From: Veillonella montpellierensis DSM 17217
GTDB taxonomy: Bacteria > Bacillota > Negativicutes > Veillonellales > Veillonellaceae
DNA: 64,000 bases
Direction: 5' to 3'
Assembly: GCF_000426745.1 (NCBI RefSeq)
Contig: NZ_AUFY01000002.1
Coordinates: 62,001-126,000, forward strand
Shown in pieces: positions 1-9,929 of the stretch. The position numbers and the translations under genes are program-made. Below the pieces are notes generated by a model. That model was not told the DNA's origin. It made no database searches and saw nothing but the letters and a program-made list of their open reading frames with translations. The stretch's first letter is position 1. The number at the start of each line of letters is the position of its first letter.

Positions 1-602
1 TTTACATCTAATTCATTAGAGCAAACCATGGTATGAATACCAAAGTGTAAAACACCGCGTTTTTGTGCAAACGTAATAGCTTTAAAAATTTGTTCTCTGG
101 TCATACCGTATTTTGCTTCTTCCGGAACACCAATGATATCATTACCACCTTCTTTGAGGGAGCCAGGGTTATATCGGAAACACATTGTATCTGGAAATGT
201 TTCGACTCCGTTGTCCACCAAATATTGTAACATGGTGATATCATCTAAATTTAACAGTGCACCTAATTCTAATGCTTTTTGATATTCGCAAAAAGGAGTG
301 TCATTCGATGTGAATAAAATATCATGGCCAGTAAGCCCTATTTTTTCGCAAAGTAATAGTTCTGCTAAAGAAGAACAGTCAGCACCGACTCCCTCTTTCT
401 GTAATAGTTTCATAATATATGGGTTAGGCGTAGCTTTCACTGCAAAATATTCTTTAAATTTTGGAGCCCAATCAAAGGCTTTAATAAACCGACGAATGTT
501 ATCTATAATTCCTTTTTCATCATAAATATGAAATGGTGTTGGATGGATGGCTATTATCGATTCCAATTCTTCTTCTGTAAAGGGTAATGATTTTGTATTC
601 AT
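1..602 (-). CDS. lysA: Diaminopimelate decarboxylase-like PLP enzyme (5' part)
   Basis: This is a partial gene whose 3' end lies beyond the left edge; about 200 codons are visible. The ATG at 602 follows a GAGGAG-type ribosome binding site. The protein has the fold-type III PLP decarboxylase signature FAVKATPNP near residue 55, where the lysine is the expected Schiff-base residue, followed by GADCSSLAEL and a later FGIHTM segment. LysA decarboxylates meso-diaminopimelate to lysine in the cytoplasm. The HTMV.SNE segment departs from the usual H.HIGSQ of classical LysA, so a related carboxynorspermidine or other amino-acid decarboxylase remains possible. The family call is firm and the substrate is inferred. 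Confidence 0.75.
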   Translation of the reverse strand, partial: MNTKSLPFTEEELESIIAIHPTPFHIYDEKGIIDNIRRFIKAFDWAPKFKEYFAVKATPNPYIMKLLQKEGVGADCSSLAELLLCEKIGLTGHDILFTSNDTPFCEYQKALELGALLNLDDITMLQYLVDNGVETFPDTMCFRYNPGSLKEGGNDIIGVPEEAKYGMTREQIFKAITFAQKRGVLHFGIHTMVCSNELDV

Positions 603-690
603 AGATTTCTCCTCAAACTCTATATGATTAAATATGTATATATTTTTATCCTAATATTCGTTATTATAATATATTTTATAGCATATTACA

Positions 691-718
691 ATTATAACAG
701 GCATATTTTCTGTATCAA
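691..718 (-). promoter_or_regulatory. Sigma-70-type promoter for the lysA-like gene
   Basis: On the minus strand a TTGATA box (713-718) and a perfect TATAAT box (691-696) are separated by 16 bases. They sit about 90 bases upstream of the ATG at 602. The remaining bases up to the groL terminator show nothing else recognisable. Confidence 0.6.
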
Positions 719-813
719 TATACAGATTATGCATTATGTATATGTATATGTTTTATATGGAATATACGGACAATTAGATGTATAGACTTTGATTACCTAT
801 TGACTTCTATCAT

Positions 814-847
814 AAAAAAAGCAGGCTTACATACTAGTAAACCTGCT
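814..847 (-). terminator. Intrinsic terminator of groES-groL
   Basis: The minus-strand RNA folds into an 11-bp stem (837-847 with 820-830, one U-G pair) with a six-base loop. A run of seven U residues follows (814-820). It lies just after the groL stop codon. Confidence 0.85.
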
Positions 848-897
848 TTTGCATTCGCTCCTATGAGCGCGTGTATGAAATTATATGGATGTATGAA

Positions 898-2541
<1,644 letters not shown>

Positions 2542-2634
2542 TTACCTCCTATAATATGTGAATATCACATCATGTGTTATATAACTATATGCGCTATATA
2601 TGATTATTATGAGCAACAAAGAAAGTTATATTGA

Positions 2635-2916
2635 TTAAAGAATTGCTAAAATATCACGTTCACTCAATACTAAATGATCAGCACCATCTAATTTGAATTC
2701 TGTGCCAGCATATTTAGAAAACATAACTTTATCGCCAACTTTTACTTCCAAAGGAACGCGTTGTCCATTATCATATACTTTACCATTTCCGACAGCAATA
2801 ACTTCACCTTCAGAAGGTTTTTCTTTTGCTGTATCTGGTAAGAATATACCGCTTTGTGTTTTTTCTGCTTTTTCAACAATACGAATTATTACACGATCGC
2901 CTAATGGTTTCATCAT
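2635..2916 (-). CDS. groES: 10 kDa co-chaperonin GroES
   Basis: GroES caps the GroEL ring. The 93-residue protein begins [12 protein letters not shown], contains the mobile-loop region [15 protein letters not shown] near residues 20-35, and ends SERDILAIL, all typical of the family. Either of the two leading ATG codons could be used; an AAGGAGA ribosome binding site lies just upstream. It is the first gene of the groES-groL operon. Regulation by the heat-shock repressor HrcA is expected from the perfect CIRCE inverted repeat 46 bases upstream. Confidence 0.99.
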   Translation of the reverse strand: MMKPLGDRVIIRIVEKAEKTQSGIFLPDTAKEKPSEGEVIAVGNGKVYDNGQRVPLEVKVGDKVMFSKYAGTEFKLDGADHLVLSERDILAIL

Positions 2917-2961
2917 AATAAATCTCTCCTTTGTATACGTTTATTTGAATGATTCTACTTG

Positions 2962-2988
2962 TTAGCACTCACTATTAACGAGTGCTAA
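2962..2988 (-). promoter_or_regulatory. CIRCE operator (HrcA binding site)
   Basis: TTAGCACTC at 2962-2970 and GAGTGCTAA at 2980-2988 are separated by exactly nine bases. This is a perfect match to the CIRCE consensus. It lies immediately downstream of the groES promoter, where bound HrcA would block transcription at normal temperature. No hrcA gene lies in this window. Confidence 0.97.
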
Positions 2989-2999
2989 TTACAATTATT

Positions 3000-3027
3000 A
3001 TTATAACTGATTATTCTACAAATGCAA
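3000..3027 (-). promoter_or_regulatory. groES-groL promoter
   Basis: On the minus strand a TTGCAT -35 box (3022-3027) and a perfect TATAAT -10 box (3000-3005) have a 16-base spacer. The expected transcription start falls at or next to the CIRCE element. Confidence 0.8.
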
Positions 3028-3342
3028 GTACTTTTTTTGATTTTTTGACTTTTATTATTATAATTAGAGATTTTCTTATCAATTTAAAGAGTTTTCTACT
3101 ATTTTCATGTACTATGATTCGATTTGATTTTACATCATCACTAGGAGCATTCCTCTTCTAGTGGTGATAGATTATATTAGTGGTAATAGATTATATATAG
3201 CACTTATTATTTCTATCTATTAATTCTTTACACCGTATAGAACATAGTATACTAAACCGTATCGTTTAAAAGTCATATCTTTTATACCTACGATTCACTA
3301 TGCGTGCGATTAAACATAGGCATCATTGTAGTTGACACACTA
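3028..3342. other. Intergenic region between groES promoter and ANTAR regulator
   Basis: I see no gene here. There is an 11-bp inverted repeat (3134-3144 with 3158-3168), but neither strand has a good U-run after it. A roughly 19-base stretch is imperfectly duplicated in tandem (about 3160-3178 and 3180-3198). No clean terminator is visible for the upstream regulator gene. Confidence 0.6.
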
Positions 3343-3918
3343 TTAGTGCTTATCATGCTTAGAAGCATTAATAATTTTTAAAGCGACTTGAGTGATTGAT
3401 AATTGCTTGTTCATACTATATTTTCTGATTCGTGAGAATGCTTCTTCTTCTGATATTTGATATAAATTCATGAGTATTCCGGTAGCTTTAGCAATATATT
3501 TTCTATCTTCTAAAGACTGTTCCAAGTGGCTAACATCATGTCGTAATCGTTGTTCGTCTTCATATCTACCAATAGCCATCAACAATGTAGGTATCAATTG
3601 TTCTTCCCGTAATGGTTTTATTAAATATCCATATATACCAGATTCTTTAGCTTTCTTTACTAAATCTTCTTGGCTATACGCAGTGAGTAGTACGACGGGG
3701 GCAATATGGGCGTGATGTATTTGTCGAGCTGCTTCAATGCCATCTAATTCTGGCATTTTTACATCCATCAAAATAATATCAGGAGTAAGTTCTCGTGCTA
3801 GTTGAATGCCATCTATTCCTGTCTTTCCTTCCCCTATAACTTCATGACCAGCTGACTCTAATATGTCTCTTAAATCCATTCGGATGAGAGACTCGTCATC
3901 TACAATTAACACACGCAT
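3343..3918 (-). CDS. ANTAR-domain response regulator (PdtaR/EutV type)
   Basis: The N-terminal receiver domain (residues 1-118) has the acidic pair D7-D8, phospho-acceptor D52 in LMDVKMPELDG, T79 and K101 in the YLIKP motif. A coiled linker leads to an ANTAR domain (about 130-185), with the typical AKGILM-like segment AKATGILMNLYQISEEEAF. ANTAR proteins bind paired RNA hairpins and prevent transcription termination when phosphorylated. The gene starts one base after its partner kinase stops, so the two form a two-component pair. Which RNAs it controls is not shown here. The domain call is firm and the target is unknown. Confidence 0.93.
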   Translation of the reverse strand: MRVLIVDDESLIRMDLRDILESAGHEVIGEGKTGIDGIQLARELTPDIILMDVKMPELDGIEAARQIHHAHIAPVVLLTAYSQEDLVKKAKESGIYGYLIKPLREEQLIPTLLMAIGRYEDEQRLRHDVSHLEQSLEDRKYIAKATGILMNLYQISEEEAFSRIRKYSMNKQLSITQVALKIINASKHDKH

Positions 3919-3919
3919 G

Positions 3920-5323
3920 TTAGTCCCCCTTTTCCATGGTTATTATAACATTTGATCCTTCTTCGGTAGATTGCTCAATAGTTAAGGTTCCATGTAATTC
4001 ATTTTCAACTAAATTTTGAATGATATGTAACCCTAATCGTTTAGATGTAGATACTGAGAAATTAGGAGGAAATGGTTTTCCTGTATTTTTTATAGAAAGA
4101 ATGATTAGATGCTCGTGTTCTTCTACAGATAAGATAATTGTACCATATTCATTTTGAATGCCATGTTTAATACTATTCGATATAAGTTCGTTCAATATTA
4201 AGGATATATAACTGGCTTGATTGGAACGAATCATCACTTCATTACCTTCATAGATATAAGTGATGTGGTCTTTATGACTAACTAATGCATTCGTTAATAG
4301 TCTAGTTAATTCCTCGTATATACTGCGAATCGATACATAGTCAGCTTCATAGTGAGATACAATGTCATGAACAAGAGCCATACTTTCAATGCGAGAAATG
4401 CCCTCTTGTAAAGCAGCTTTTACTTCGAGTGACTGCGATCGACGTGCTTCCATGCGAAGTAATCCAGCTACAGTTTGTAAATTATTCTTCACACGATGAT
4501 GAATCTCTTTAATGACGGAATTTTTTACTAGTAACTCTTTTTCTTTCTGACTTACTAAGGTTCTATCTTTTAATAATAATAAACTTCGATTTCCTCTAGT
4601 CCTAGAAAAAATTGGTATAACAGTTTGCCTAATCACTATATCGTCATAAATACTGTCATATGTATCACCAATATGCTTTTGTAATGCTTTTTTTACAAAA
4701 GATAACTTTAAAGAACTTCCATAAATAGATGTCCCTATGAGTCGTCGATTAAAGCCTAATACATCAATTAATTGATGGGCTTGTTCATTGCCATATAATA
4801 TTGTGCCAGCTTCATCAAAAATAATGACTCCATCTTGATATGATAATGGTGTATATAAATCTACTTGATTATGTTGAGGAACCATCATAGCCATATAAAT
4901 TGTTTCCGTTATAATTTGTTCTTGTTGGAGCAAAAACATATCATTCATAGAATCTATTCGCGGATTTACAAAAGAGATACCGGCAATAATACGTCCACCA
5001 TTGTCAATGACTGGATATGCATGCATTAATTCCATCTTACCCTTACTTCGTTCCTGCAGCCCTCTAATTGAAATGCGCTTATGAAATAATTGCCACCATA
5101 AATTCATTTCATACCGTTCAATCATTTGTATGCTAAAAGGCTTATGTTGATCATCTTGTGGTTGAATCGCAATAAATTGGTTTTTACTAGTCAATAAAAA
5201 TAATACAACCGTACTATGAGTGACAGATTCTGCAAATCGCAATAAATTTGCAAATTTAATAATTAGTGATATTTGCGTTGTATCTAGCGTAGTCATTTCA
5301 TCAATAATATCAAATAATTTCAT
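3920..5323 (-). CDS. HisKA_2 sensor histidine kinase (PdtaS/EutW type)
   Basis: This 467-residue kinase has no membrane segment. The N-terminal half (1-150) resembles the GAF-like H_kinase_N sensor of PdtaS/EutW. It is followed by a PAS-like region (about 160-255), a HisKA_2 dimerisation domain with the phospho-acceptor motif EIHHRVKNNLQ (His275 or His276), and an HATPase_c domain (about 355-465) with the N box LNELISNSIKHG. Soluble kinases of this type pair with ANTAR regulators, and the regulator gene follows immediately. The signal is unknown: relatives respond to ethanolamine or cyclic dinucleotides, and nothing in this neighbourhood points to either. Confidence 0.92.
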   Translation of the reverse strand: MKLFDIIDEMTTLDTTQISLIIKFANLLRFAESVTHSTVVLFLLTSKNQFIAIQPQDDQHKPFSIQMIERYEMNLWWQLFHKRISIRGLQERSKGKMELMHAYPVIDNGGRIIAGISFVNPRIDSMNDMFLLQQEQIITETIYMAMMVPQHNQVDLYTPLSYQDGVIIFDEAGTILYGNEQAHQLIDVLGFNRRLIGTSIYGSSLKLSFVKKALQKHIGDTYDSIYDDIVIRQTVIPIFSRTRGNRSLLLLKDRTLVSQKEKELLVKNSVIKEIHHRVKNNLQTVAGLLRMEARRSQSLEVKAALQEGISRIESMALVHDIVSHYEADYVSIRSIYEELTRLLTNALVSHKDHITYIYEGNEVMIRSNQASYISLILNELISNSIKHGIQNEYGTIILSVEEHEHLIILSIKNTGKPFPPNFSVSTSKRLGLHIIQNLVENELHGTLTIEQSTEEGSNVIITMEKGD

Positions 5324-5342
5324 AGGCTGTTCTCACTGTCAT

Positions 5343-6368
5343 TTATTTCCAAGACATATCTCCTATAGGGATACTTGGTTTCGCATTTAATGATAAAGTA
5401 GCAAATTTATTGGCTTTTGCCATATAATAAGCACGACAACCAATCATAGCTGCATTATCCGTAGATAAAATAGAATTAGGCTTATAAAATTTAAAGCCTT
5501 CTTCTTCACACATGTTTGTTAATGCTTGCTGTAATCCTCGATTAGCAGATACACCACCAGCAACTGTAATAGTAGTATATCCTGTTTGTTTAGCAGCATC
5601 TTTCGTTTTCTTTATTAATATATCAATAACAGATTTTTGAAAAGACGCAGCTACATCGCTATCATTAATCAATTCATTCTTTAATTTAGCACTATTTAAA
5701 TAATTTAATACGGCCGATTTAAGTCCACTAAAACTAAATTCAAAATTCCCATCTTCTTGTAATGCTTTTGGGAACGTAATTGCATGTGGATTCCCTTTCA
5801 TCGCTAATTTATCAATATGTGGTCCTCCCGGATAAGGATATCCCATAACGCGGGCAATTTTATCAAAAGCCTCGCCGGCTGCATCATCACGTGTTTGACC
5901 GAGTACTTCAAATTCTTCATAATCTTTTACCACTACTAACATTGTATGACCGCCAGATACGACAAGACTTAAGAATGGTGGCTTTAAATCAGGATTAGCT
6001 AAAAAATTGGCAAAAATATGCCCCTCCATATGATTGACGCCAATAAGCGGAATACCTGTAGCTAAGGATAACCCTTTAGCGGCGGCTACACCAACTAATA
6101 AGGCTCCCACTAAGCCGGGCCCATAAGTGACGCCGATATGATCTATAGTTTCTAGGTTAATCTTAGCATCTGCTAGGGCCTGATCAATTACAGGAATTAC
6201 TTGCTCTATATGATGACGTGAAGCAATTTCTGGAACGACACCTCCAAATTTTCTATGGATAGGAACTTGACTGGAAATTACATTTGACAGAACAGTTCTA
6301 CCATCTCGTAAAACAGCGGCCGATGTTTCATCGCAACTGCTTTCAATAGCTAACGTATATACACTCAT
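5343..6368 (-). CDS. tsaD: tRNA t6A threonylcarbamoyltransferase TsaD
   Basis: TsaD transfers threonylcarbamoyl to A37 of ANN-decoding tRNAs, working with TsaB and TsaE. The 341-residue protein begins with the ASKHA nucleotide fold (LAIESSCDETS), has the metal-binding HMEGH motif at 113-117, then SGGHT and the glycine-rich GGVSANRGL near 270. Its start overlaps the rimI stop by four bases (ATGA type), which suggests translational coupling. The full set thiL-tsaE-tsaB-rimI-tsaD is contiguous here. The identification is certain. Confidence 0.98.
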   Translation of the reverse strand: MSVYTLAIESSCDETSAAVLRDGRTVLSNVISSQVPIHRKFGGVVPEIASRHHIEQVIPVIDQALADAKINLETIDHIGVTYGPGLVGALLVGVAAAKGLSLATGIPLIGVNHMEGHIFANFLANPDLKPPFLSLVVSGGHTMLVVVKDYEEFEVLGQTRDDAAGEAFDKIARVMGYPYPGGPHIDKLAMKGNPHAITFPKALQEDGNFEFSFSGLKSAVLNYLNSAKLKNELINDSDVAASFQKSVIDILIKKTKDAAKQTGYTTITVAGGVSANRGLQQALTNMCEEEGFKFYKPNSILSTDNAAMIGCRAYYMAKANKFATLSLNAKPSIPIGDMSWK

Positions 6369-6814
6369 AAAGTTTCCTCTTTTATTAATGACATGATATA
6401 AGCATCTTCAGTGGGTTCTGAATAATATGATTTTCTAACACCTTTTACTGTAAATCCTAATCGCCGATATAAGGAAATCGCAGGTATATTAGAAATGCGA
6501 ACTTCTAAAAAAATTTCTTGCATCCCTAACGTAAATAATTCTTTGATTAACTTTCTAGTTAACATGGTGCCATACCCCTGACGACGGTAGGATGATTTGA
6601 TAGCGATATTGGTAATTTGTCCTTCATCAAGCACAATCCATGCACCTGCATATCCTATAATCGTATTATCTTCTTCGGCCACAATATATAATTTGCGTTC
6701 CTTATCTTCTAATTCATGAATTACAGAAGGTAATGACCAAGGAATAGAAAAAGAGTCTGTTTCCACTTGATAAATACCATCAGCATCATCTATTTCAGCT
6801 AGTCGTAATATCAT
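6365..6814 (-). CDS. rimI: Ribosomal protein S18 alanine N-acetyltransferase RimI
   Basis: This is a GNAT-family acetyltransferase of 149 residues. The acetyl-CoA pyrophosphate-binding loop YRRQGYGTML is near residues 80-90, and the C-terminal NIPAISLYRRLGF segment is the usual RimI signature. RimI acetylates the N-terminal alanine of ribosomal protein S18. It sits between tsaB and tsaD with four-base overlaps on both sides, a linkage widely conserved in bacteria. The exact substrate is taken from the family. Confidence 0.93.
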   Translation of the reverse strand: MILRLAEIDDADGIYQVETDSFSIPWSLPSVIHELEDKERKLYIVAEEDNTIIGYAGAWIVLDEGQITNIAIKSSYRRQGYGTMLTRKLIKELFTLGMQEIFLEVRISNIPAISLYRRLGFTVKGVRKSYYSEPTEDAYIMSLIKEETL

Positions 6815-7575
6815 GATTTCTCTCCTAGTGAAACTGTTTCGGATACGATGACAGTTGGATTTTCTTCATTTTCTAAGATTGTCCCATGCTTTGCTTCCCA
6901 CAATACTTCTGCCTCTGATCGTTTGATATAAAAAGGTAACATAGTCATTGGATCATCACTATCATGTGCATCTATGCGATTTTTAGCGGCTAAGAATAGT
7001 GAGCTCGCTCTTGGTATCTGTATCGAATTAGGCGCGATTGTAATCATAGGTGTATCATCGCTTAAAAAAGGTTGAATTCTTCGTATACCATCACCAATGC
7101 AAATGACAGATATATTCTTATCCTTGTAGGCGTTTATTACATCAGATGCAACTTTTAGAATCGGCGATTGTATGCAATGTAGTGTTCCTTTTTCGTATCG
7201 ATATAAACCTTCATAGACATGTTTCTTTTGTCCATCGATTACTACACTAATCAGTTGATTCGTGTACAGAAGATTATAAGCTAGGGCGTCCATTGTCATA
7301 ACACCGTATAATGGTTTCTTTAAGGCATATGCCAATGATTTAGCTGTAGCCATACCGATTCGTAAACCTGTAAATGACCCAGGGCCTATGGAGACAACAA
7401 TACCATCTAACTGTCTTGGTATAATTCCCACTTGTTCACATAATAATTGAATATGTGGCACTAATTGTTCAGAATGGGTTAAGCCTGATTGAACAGTTAA
7501 TTCTCCTAATAATATATGATCATGCTCAATGGCAATACTTGACACTAAGCTACTTGTTTCAATTGCTAAATACAT
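6811..7575 (-). CDS. tsaB: tRNA t6A biosynthesis protein TsaB
   Basis: TsaB is the non-catalytic ASKHA partner that dimerises with TsaD. The 254-residue protein begins MYLAIETSSLVSSIAI and contains the conserved SIGPGSFTGLRIGMATAKSLA segment split around residues 66-85. It lacks the metal-binding histidine pair, as expected for TsaB. The start overlaps tsaE by ten bases and the stop overlaps rimI by four. The C-terminal 30 residues are low-complexity and acidic. Confidence 0.96.
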   Translation of the reverse strand: MYLAIETSSLVSSIAIEHDHILLGELTVQSGLTHSEQLVPHIQLLCEQVGIIPRQLDGIVVSIGPGSFTGLRIGMATAKSLAYALKKPLYGVMTMDALAYNLLYTNQLISVVIDGQKKHVYEGLYRYEKGTLHCIQSPILKVASDVINAYKDKNISVICIGDGIRRIQPFLSDDTPMITIAPNSIQIPRASSLFLAAKNRIDAHDSDDPMTMLPFYIKRSEAEVLWEAKHGTILENEENPTVIVSETVSLGEKS

Positions 7576-8057
7576 ATTCTTCCTCCTATAATAGATAATT
7601 GTTGACTATCTACTATATTTGATGCTAATGTAATGCGTCTTTCAGTTTCTGAAATGCGTTCTATTTGTACCCACAATGTGGTATCAGGTAATTCATCTTG
7701 AAACATATCCGCCCATTCAACAATAGATTTTTGTTCCTCTGTATATTCATAAAAGCCGATGGTATCTAACTCTTCTACGGTTGTTAATCGATACAAGTCA
7801 AAATGATATAATCTGTGATTGATTGCACCATAGGTATTCATAATAGAAAAGGTGGGGCTTGTGACTTCTTCTGTAATACCAAACCCTATAGCAATACCTT
7901 TTGATAAGTGTGTTTTACCAGTACCTAAATCACCAACAATAGCAATACATAGTGGAGTAGTTATTGATTGTAGAAAGAAACCTATTTTTTCTCCTAAGGC
8001 TTGTGTATCTTCAACAGATTGTGATTGACATTCTATTTTATTCTTTACATTAAACAT
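7566..8057 (-). CDS. tsaE: tRNA t6A biosynthesis ATPase TsaE
   Basis: TsaE is the small P-loop ATPase that drives the t6A synthesis cycle. From the ATG at 8057 the protein has 163 residues, with Walker A GDLGTGKT at 42-49, the SPTFS motif near 70 and the YHFDLYRL segment near 90. The frame is open a further 30 codons upstream. I prefer 8057 because an AAAGG ribosome binding site precedes it and the length then fits the family. It overlaps tsaB by ten bases. Confidence 0.95.
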   Translation of the reverse strand: MFNVKNKIECQSQSVEDTQALGEKIGFFLQSITTPLCIAIVGDLGTGKTHLSKGIAIGFGITEEVTSPTFSIMNTYGAINHRLYHFDLYRLTTVEELDTIGFYEYTEEQKSIVEWADMFQDELPDTTLWVQIERISETERRITLASNIVDSQQLSIIGGRICI

Positions 8058-8257
8058 AATTACTACCTTTCTAGATAGTATGGGCGTAACCCTTACTTGT
8101 ACAAAAAATGATGGGTAATATAGATTATTATATATAAGAGATTTCAATAACTCAACTAGTTAGAAAAATGAACATACTAGATCATATTATACATTTTATT
8201 TACACATAGTGGACATAGTATAACACTATAGTAGCTATACAATTAGAAATTCTAGGA

Positions 8258-9241
8258 TTAATCATGAGAAAAATGATTATATCCCTTTTTTTCAATAACG
8301 CGTATAGACTGATCCTTTCCTTTCATTAGGACAGTTCCATCACCTTTAGAAATAATTTGTCCTATGATAGTGATGTCTTTTTGATTCTGAACATCAGGAA
8401 GGGATTCGCTCGGTATCGTGAATACAAGTTGAAAGTCTTCCCCACCAAACAATGCGTAATCAAGAGGGTTATTGCCTAATCGATTACTTACCAGTATGGT
8501 TTCTTTATGAATTGGTATTAATTCTTCTTCAATGAGCATGGTTATGTTCGATGTATCTGCTATTTCATGTAACTCACTAGCTAATCCATCGCTAATATCA
8601 TTCATGGCAGTAGCACCTATATGGCGAAGATAAGTGCCTAATGCCAGTTGTGGTTGCGGTTGTCTGTGGGATTGAATAATTACATTTGTATCTTGATAGG
8701 TATGATAAATTGCATCTAAGCCAGCTGCACTACTTCCCATATATCCAGTAACGCCTATAAAATCACCAACTTGTGCACGTCGTCGTAATACAGCTTTTCC
8801 TTTAGGTACTTCTCCAACAATAGTTAGTGTTATAACTAAAGGACCTGACGTACTAACTGTATCTCCACCTATTAAATTAATTGTATATTGTTTACATTGG
8901 TATTTAATACCATCATAGATAGATTTAATAATAGTACTATCCATTGTAGGAGGAACGGCAATACTAATTACTATTTGACGTGGTATTCCACCCATAGCAG
9001 CAATATCACTAATATTAGCAGTTGATAAGCGGACACCTATATCATAGGGACTCATTGTATTAAAAGTAAAATGAATTCCTTCAACCATGGTATCAATACT
9101 AATTAATTGCTCATAATCTTCCGTAGATTTATATATAGCACAATCATCTCCAATGCCTTCGATAACAGTAGTAGGATCAAAAATGACATCATCACTTATT
9201 GCATTAATAAGTGTAAATTCGCCCATATCTTTAACTTTCAT
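8258..9241 (-). CDS. thiL: Thiamine-monophosphate kinase ThiL
   Basis: ThiL phosphorylates thiamine monophosphate to the cofactor thiamine diphosphate. The 327-residue protein has the AIR-synthase fold with GIGDDCAIY near 28-36, the ISIDTMVEGIHF metal/ATP motif near 50, GGDTVSTSG near 120 and NDISDGLASEL near 215. An AAAGGA ribosome binding site precedes the ATG at 9241. It is the first gene of the unit that continues, after a 200-base gap, into tsaE. The same linkage is found in many Bacillota. No thiamine riboswitch is visible upstream. Confidence 0.97.
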   Translation of the reverse strand: MKVKDMGEFTLINAISDDVIFDPTTVIEGIGDDCAIYKSTEDYEQLISIDTMVEGIHFTFNTMSPYDIGVRLSTANISDIAAMGGIPRQIVISIAVPPTMDSTIIKSIYDGIKYQCKQYTINLIGGDTVSTSGPLVITLTIVGEVPKGKAVLRRRAQVGDFIGVTGYMGSSAAGLDAIYHTYQDTNVIIQSHRQPQPQLALGTYLRHIGATAMNDISDGLASELHEIADTSNITMLIEEELIPIHKETILVSNRLGNNPLDYALFGGEDFQLVFTIPSESLPDVQNQKDITIIGQIISKGDGTVLMKGKDQSIRVIEKKGYNHFSHD

Positions 9242-9340
9242 AATGAAATTCCTTTATTGAGTACGTGTATCATTATAATAAAATACGCTTTGTAGTTATC
9301 ATACCATATCTACAAAGCGCATTAAAATATATTATATATT

Positions 9341-9916
9341 CTATTGTTGTATCATGTATTTTATCATAGATATAGGTTGTCGTGTATCAAAGGCGCCGAT
9401 CGTATCAACAGGCTTACCGTTATTAGTAAAACGAACTGATTGAATGTCATCCATAGACGTTAACGTATTGACAATCGTAGCCAATCGTAATTGAACAGAT
9501 AGGTCACTACTCTTAGTTGTTATAAAAGCTTGATTCACATCTATCGTTGCTACCCCATTAGTAACGCTCACTTTTTGTACTTTCATATTTTTGGTAAATA
9601 GTGGATACTCATGCTGACGATCTGCATTGATTGCCTCTTGTACAGCACGCAATGGTGTTGCCTCTGATGCCAATAATTCAATGGATGATGCCTTAACACC
9701 TTGGGCATTTTCTAAAGGAACATAAATAGTAAGAACTACTGTAGATTGATGATCAAATTTTCCTGTTCGATTAGTTTCTTCTGTAGTAGCTCCCGTGTGA
9801 ATAGCTGCAGTAGATTGACCAGGATTAGCTAGTTGGCTAGTATCTGAGCAACCTGTAGCCATTATAACCAACATTGATACTATGCTGACAGCTACCATGC
9901 GATTAAATAGTATCAT
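9341..9916 (-). CDS. GerMN-domain lipoprotein
   Basis: The N-terminus is a lipoprotein signal with lipobox ATGC (cysteine near residue 23), followed by a Ser/Thr-rich linker. Residues about 60-190 match the GerMN domain: a YVPLENAQGV start, a central ATPLRAVQEAI helix and a VRFTNNGKPVDTIG end. In Bacillus GerM acts in the spore envelope. Genera like Veillonella do not sporulate, so an envelope or peptidoglycan role is more likely here. It lies 13 bases after an N-acetylmuramoyl-L-alanine amidase gene, which supports that idea. Function is inferred. Confidence 0.85.
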   Translation of the reverse strand: MILFNRMVAVSIVSMLVIMATGCSDTSQLANPGQSTAAIHTGATTEETNRTGKFDHQSTVVLTIYVPLENAQGVKASSIELLASEATPLRAVQEAINADRQHEYPLFTKNMKVQKVSVTNGVATIDVNQAFITTKSSDLSVQLRLATIVNTLTSMDDIQSVRFTNNGKPVDTIGAFDTRQPISMIKYMIQQ

Positions 9917-9929
9917 AATAACTCCTCTT

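Noticed and set aside
3134-3198. Inverted repeat and short tandem duplication that might be an ANTAR target
   Set aside because: Only one hairpin forms, its loop is 13 bases rather than six, and no terminator follows in a suitable position.
9107-9295. Plus-strand frame overlapping the start of thiL
   Set aside because: It is antisense to conserved ThiL codons and has no ribosome binding site.
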